Shown here piece by piece: positions 12,713-13,886 of a stretch of 13,886 nt of DNA. The notes under the pieces are model-generated. The model was given only the letters and a program-made list of their open reading frames with translations. It ran no database searches and was not told where the DNA came from. Every line of letters begins with the position of its first letter. The stretch's first letter is position 1. Position numbers and translations under genes: made by a program. This DNA comes from Candidatus Thalassarchaeaceae archaeon (GTDB lineage: Archaea; Thermoplasmatota; Poseidoniia; Poseidoniales; Thalassarchaeaceae), in contig JASLJW010000088.1 of the NCBI GenBank assembly GCA_030747885.1, forward strand, positions 1-13,886, written 5' to 3'.

Positions 12713-13886
12713 TCACCCGGGCGCTACACGCCCGATTGAATGGACTAATCCTTCGGCCATTGGGACCCCAATGAGATCAGGTGAAAAGGCAACAAAATTG
12801 AATGCAAAGAGTGCAAGAATAAGCATGTACCCAGAGTGTTTCATTCCATTTGCTAATCGTCCAGTAGCCATTAAACCGGCCATGGCCCCATTTCCAACTG
12901 CTTGAGCGGAAACACCGTAGAAGAATACGACGAGGAAGAAGAGGGGATCTACAGCATTGATTTGCATGTTACCTATGCTCTCAGATTCTCCACCACTGTT
13001 CGAATTAGCAATTGCTGGGATGAAAACTTTCGATAGAACTACGATAACTCCCATGAAAACCAAGTATGAAACCCAAATTACAGAAATATACGATGCAATT
13101 GCTCGAACACGCTCGCCCTCAAGGAATTTTATTTCTCGAGAATCGTTTGCAGCAGTAACGAGAATGTCTGAAATTTTACCACCCGCTTTGTTTGCTTCAT
13201 CAATTAGGGAAACCGCTCTGTGGACGAGTGGTGTGTTTACTCTACCAGCAAACATTTTCATGACGTCACCAAATGGAATCCCCCATGATAATTGATCGGA
13301 CATTTTCTGAATATCATTATTCAAAGCCCCATATTCAGAACTAGCAAGAGTTCGTACGGAAACCACCATGGATAATCCTCCCTTCCAATATTCTGCTAAA
13401 TCTCTAAGGAAATCAGGAAATTTATCTTCAATTGCCTTAATTTTCCTGGCTTGAGCGTCACTATACAACGCCGCAGGGAATACCATAATCAAAAGCCCCA
13501 GTCCAAAGAAATTAACGAAAATAGTGGGGTGGAGAGAAAAGGGGCCCAATGGGACTTCGGGGCCAATCCACAGTGATTTATTGTTCATATTTTCAGGAAT
13601 TCCGTCGTATGAATCGACATTGACTGTGAATTGAAAGGTTCTAATTGGCGGTTGATCCGCTGGGACTTCCACCCAAAGTTCGTATTGCGTATTTGCTTGA
13701 ACTGCAACATTGGATATCCCACAATCCTCACTATTAGATACCTGACCTTCGCTGTACAAGACTGTGGTAGTCATATCATACGCTCTTTCAACAATAGATA
13801 GTGTGAATGTTCCACTATTATCTGCTTCAGCTAGACAATCTACTTCGGCAAACTGAGGGGGATGGGGCAATGACCCGAGTCGTTGT
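12713..13886 (-). CDS. Type II secretion F-family platform protein (TadC/FlaJ type), partial
   Basis: This is the inner-membrane platform on which a type IV-pilus, Tad or archaellum ATPase acts. The frame is open to the right edge of the window, so the true start is probably outside; a TTG at 13870 is only a formal alternative. The visible 390 residues begin with a ~110-residue beta-rich, cysteine-containing, probably extracytoplasmic segment. A membrane helix follows (FVNFFGLGLLIMVF), then the cytoplasmic T2SSF domain (from EDKFPDFLRDLAEYWKGG through SWGIPFGDVMKMFAGRV to EANKAGGKISDIL), and further membrane helices around positions 13100-13000, 12950-12890 and 12830-12770. Two pilin-like genes follow directly. 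The ATPase gene is expected upstream, outside the window. Confidence 0.85.
   Translation of the reverse strand, partial: QRLGSLPHPPQFAEVDCLAEADNSGTFTLSIVERAYDMTTTVLYSEGQVSNSEDCGISNVAVQANTQYELWVEVPADQPPIRTFQFTVNVDSYDGIPENMNNKSLWIGPEVPLGPFSLHPTIFVNFFGLGLLIMVFPAALYSDAQARKIKAIEDKFPDFLRDLAEYWKGGLSMVVSVRTLASSEYGALNNDIQKMSDQLSWGIPFGDVMKMFAGRVNTPLVHRAVSLIDEANKAGGKISDILVTAANDSREIKFLEGERVRAIASYISVIWVSYLVFMGVIVVLSKVFIPAIANSNSGGESESIGNMQINAVDPLFFLVVFFYGVSAQAVGNGAMAGLMATGRLANGMKHSGYMLILALFAFNFVAFSPDLIGVPMAEGLVHSIGRVAPG

Noticed and set aside
1..13886. CRISPR array, tRNA, rRNA, insertion sequence or attachment site
   Set aside because: No spaced direct repeats, cloverleaf-like segments, transposase-like proteins or terminal inverted repeats were seen; nearly every base is in a recognisable coding frame.

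Overview
The window looks like a piece of a planktonic euryarchaeal genome, most probably Marine Group II (Candidatus Poseidoniales). This is inferred from gene content, not from a marker tree. Archaeal signs are a separate aspartate carbamoyltransferase regulatory subunit (PyrI), a 2-phosphoglycerate-kinase-type P-loop enzyme, an archaellum/Tad-type membrane platform protein followed by two small pilin-like proteins, and a geranylgeranyl-reductase-like flavoprotein. Mixed with these are genes of bacterial or eukaryotic type (GlpX-type fructose bisphosphatase, class I aldolase of the animal/bacterial family, ExoIII), a mixture seen in surface-ocean Poseidoniales. Base composition is moderately AT-rich, genes are packed almost end to end, and several starts carry a good Shine-Dalgarno sequence.

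Layout. (1) Positions 1-296, minus strand: the N-terminal part of an FAD-dependent oxidoreductase, cut by the window edge. (2) 378-4083, plus strand: a compact run moaE - moaC - glpX-type FBPase - class I FBP aldolase - exonuclease III. The first two genes serve molybdopterin synthesis, the next two form the fructose-1,6-bisphosphate node of gluconeogenesis/glycolysis, and the last repairs DNA. (3) 9653-4084, minus strand: a three-gene unit with overlapping or nearly touching genes. It encodes a GHMP sugar kinase of the heptose-7-phosphate-kinase type, a 935-residue secreted protein with Ig-like modules and a C-terminal membrane anchor, and a protein with six membrane helices and a ~390-residue charged all-helical domain. 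The last two match no family I recognise and are the best candidate for an undescribed cell-surface system. (4) 9768-11830, plus strand: pyrB-pyrI, then a short 2-phosphoglycerate-kinase-like gene. pyrB is preceded by a small leader ORF and a GC-rich hairpin that covers its ribosome binding site. (5) 13886-11834, minus strand: a TadC/FlaJ-type platform protein (cut by the window edge) and two small single-span pilin-like proteins, in a tightly coupled operon.

No stretch over 300 bases lacks a gene. The longest gap is the 114-base divergent region 9654-9767, which holds three inverted repeats and the leader ORF. I saw no tRNA, rRNA, CRISPR array, insertion sequence or integrase. Two convergent gene pairs end 0 and 3 bases apart, leaving no room for a separate terminator.
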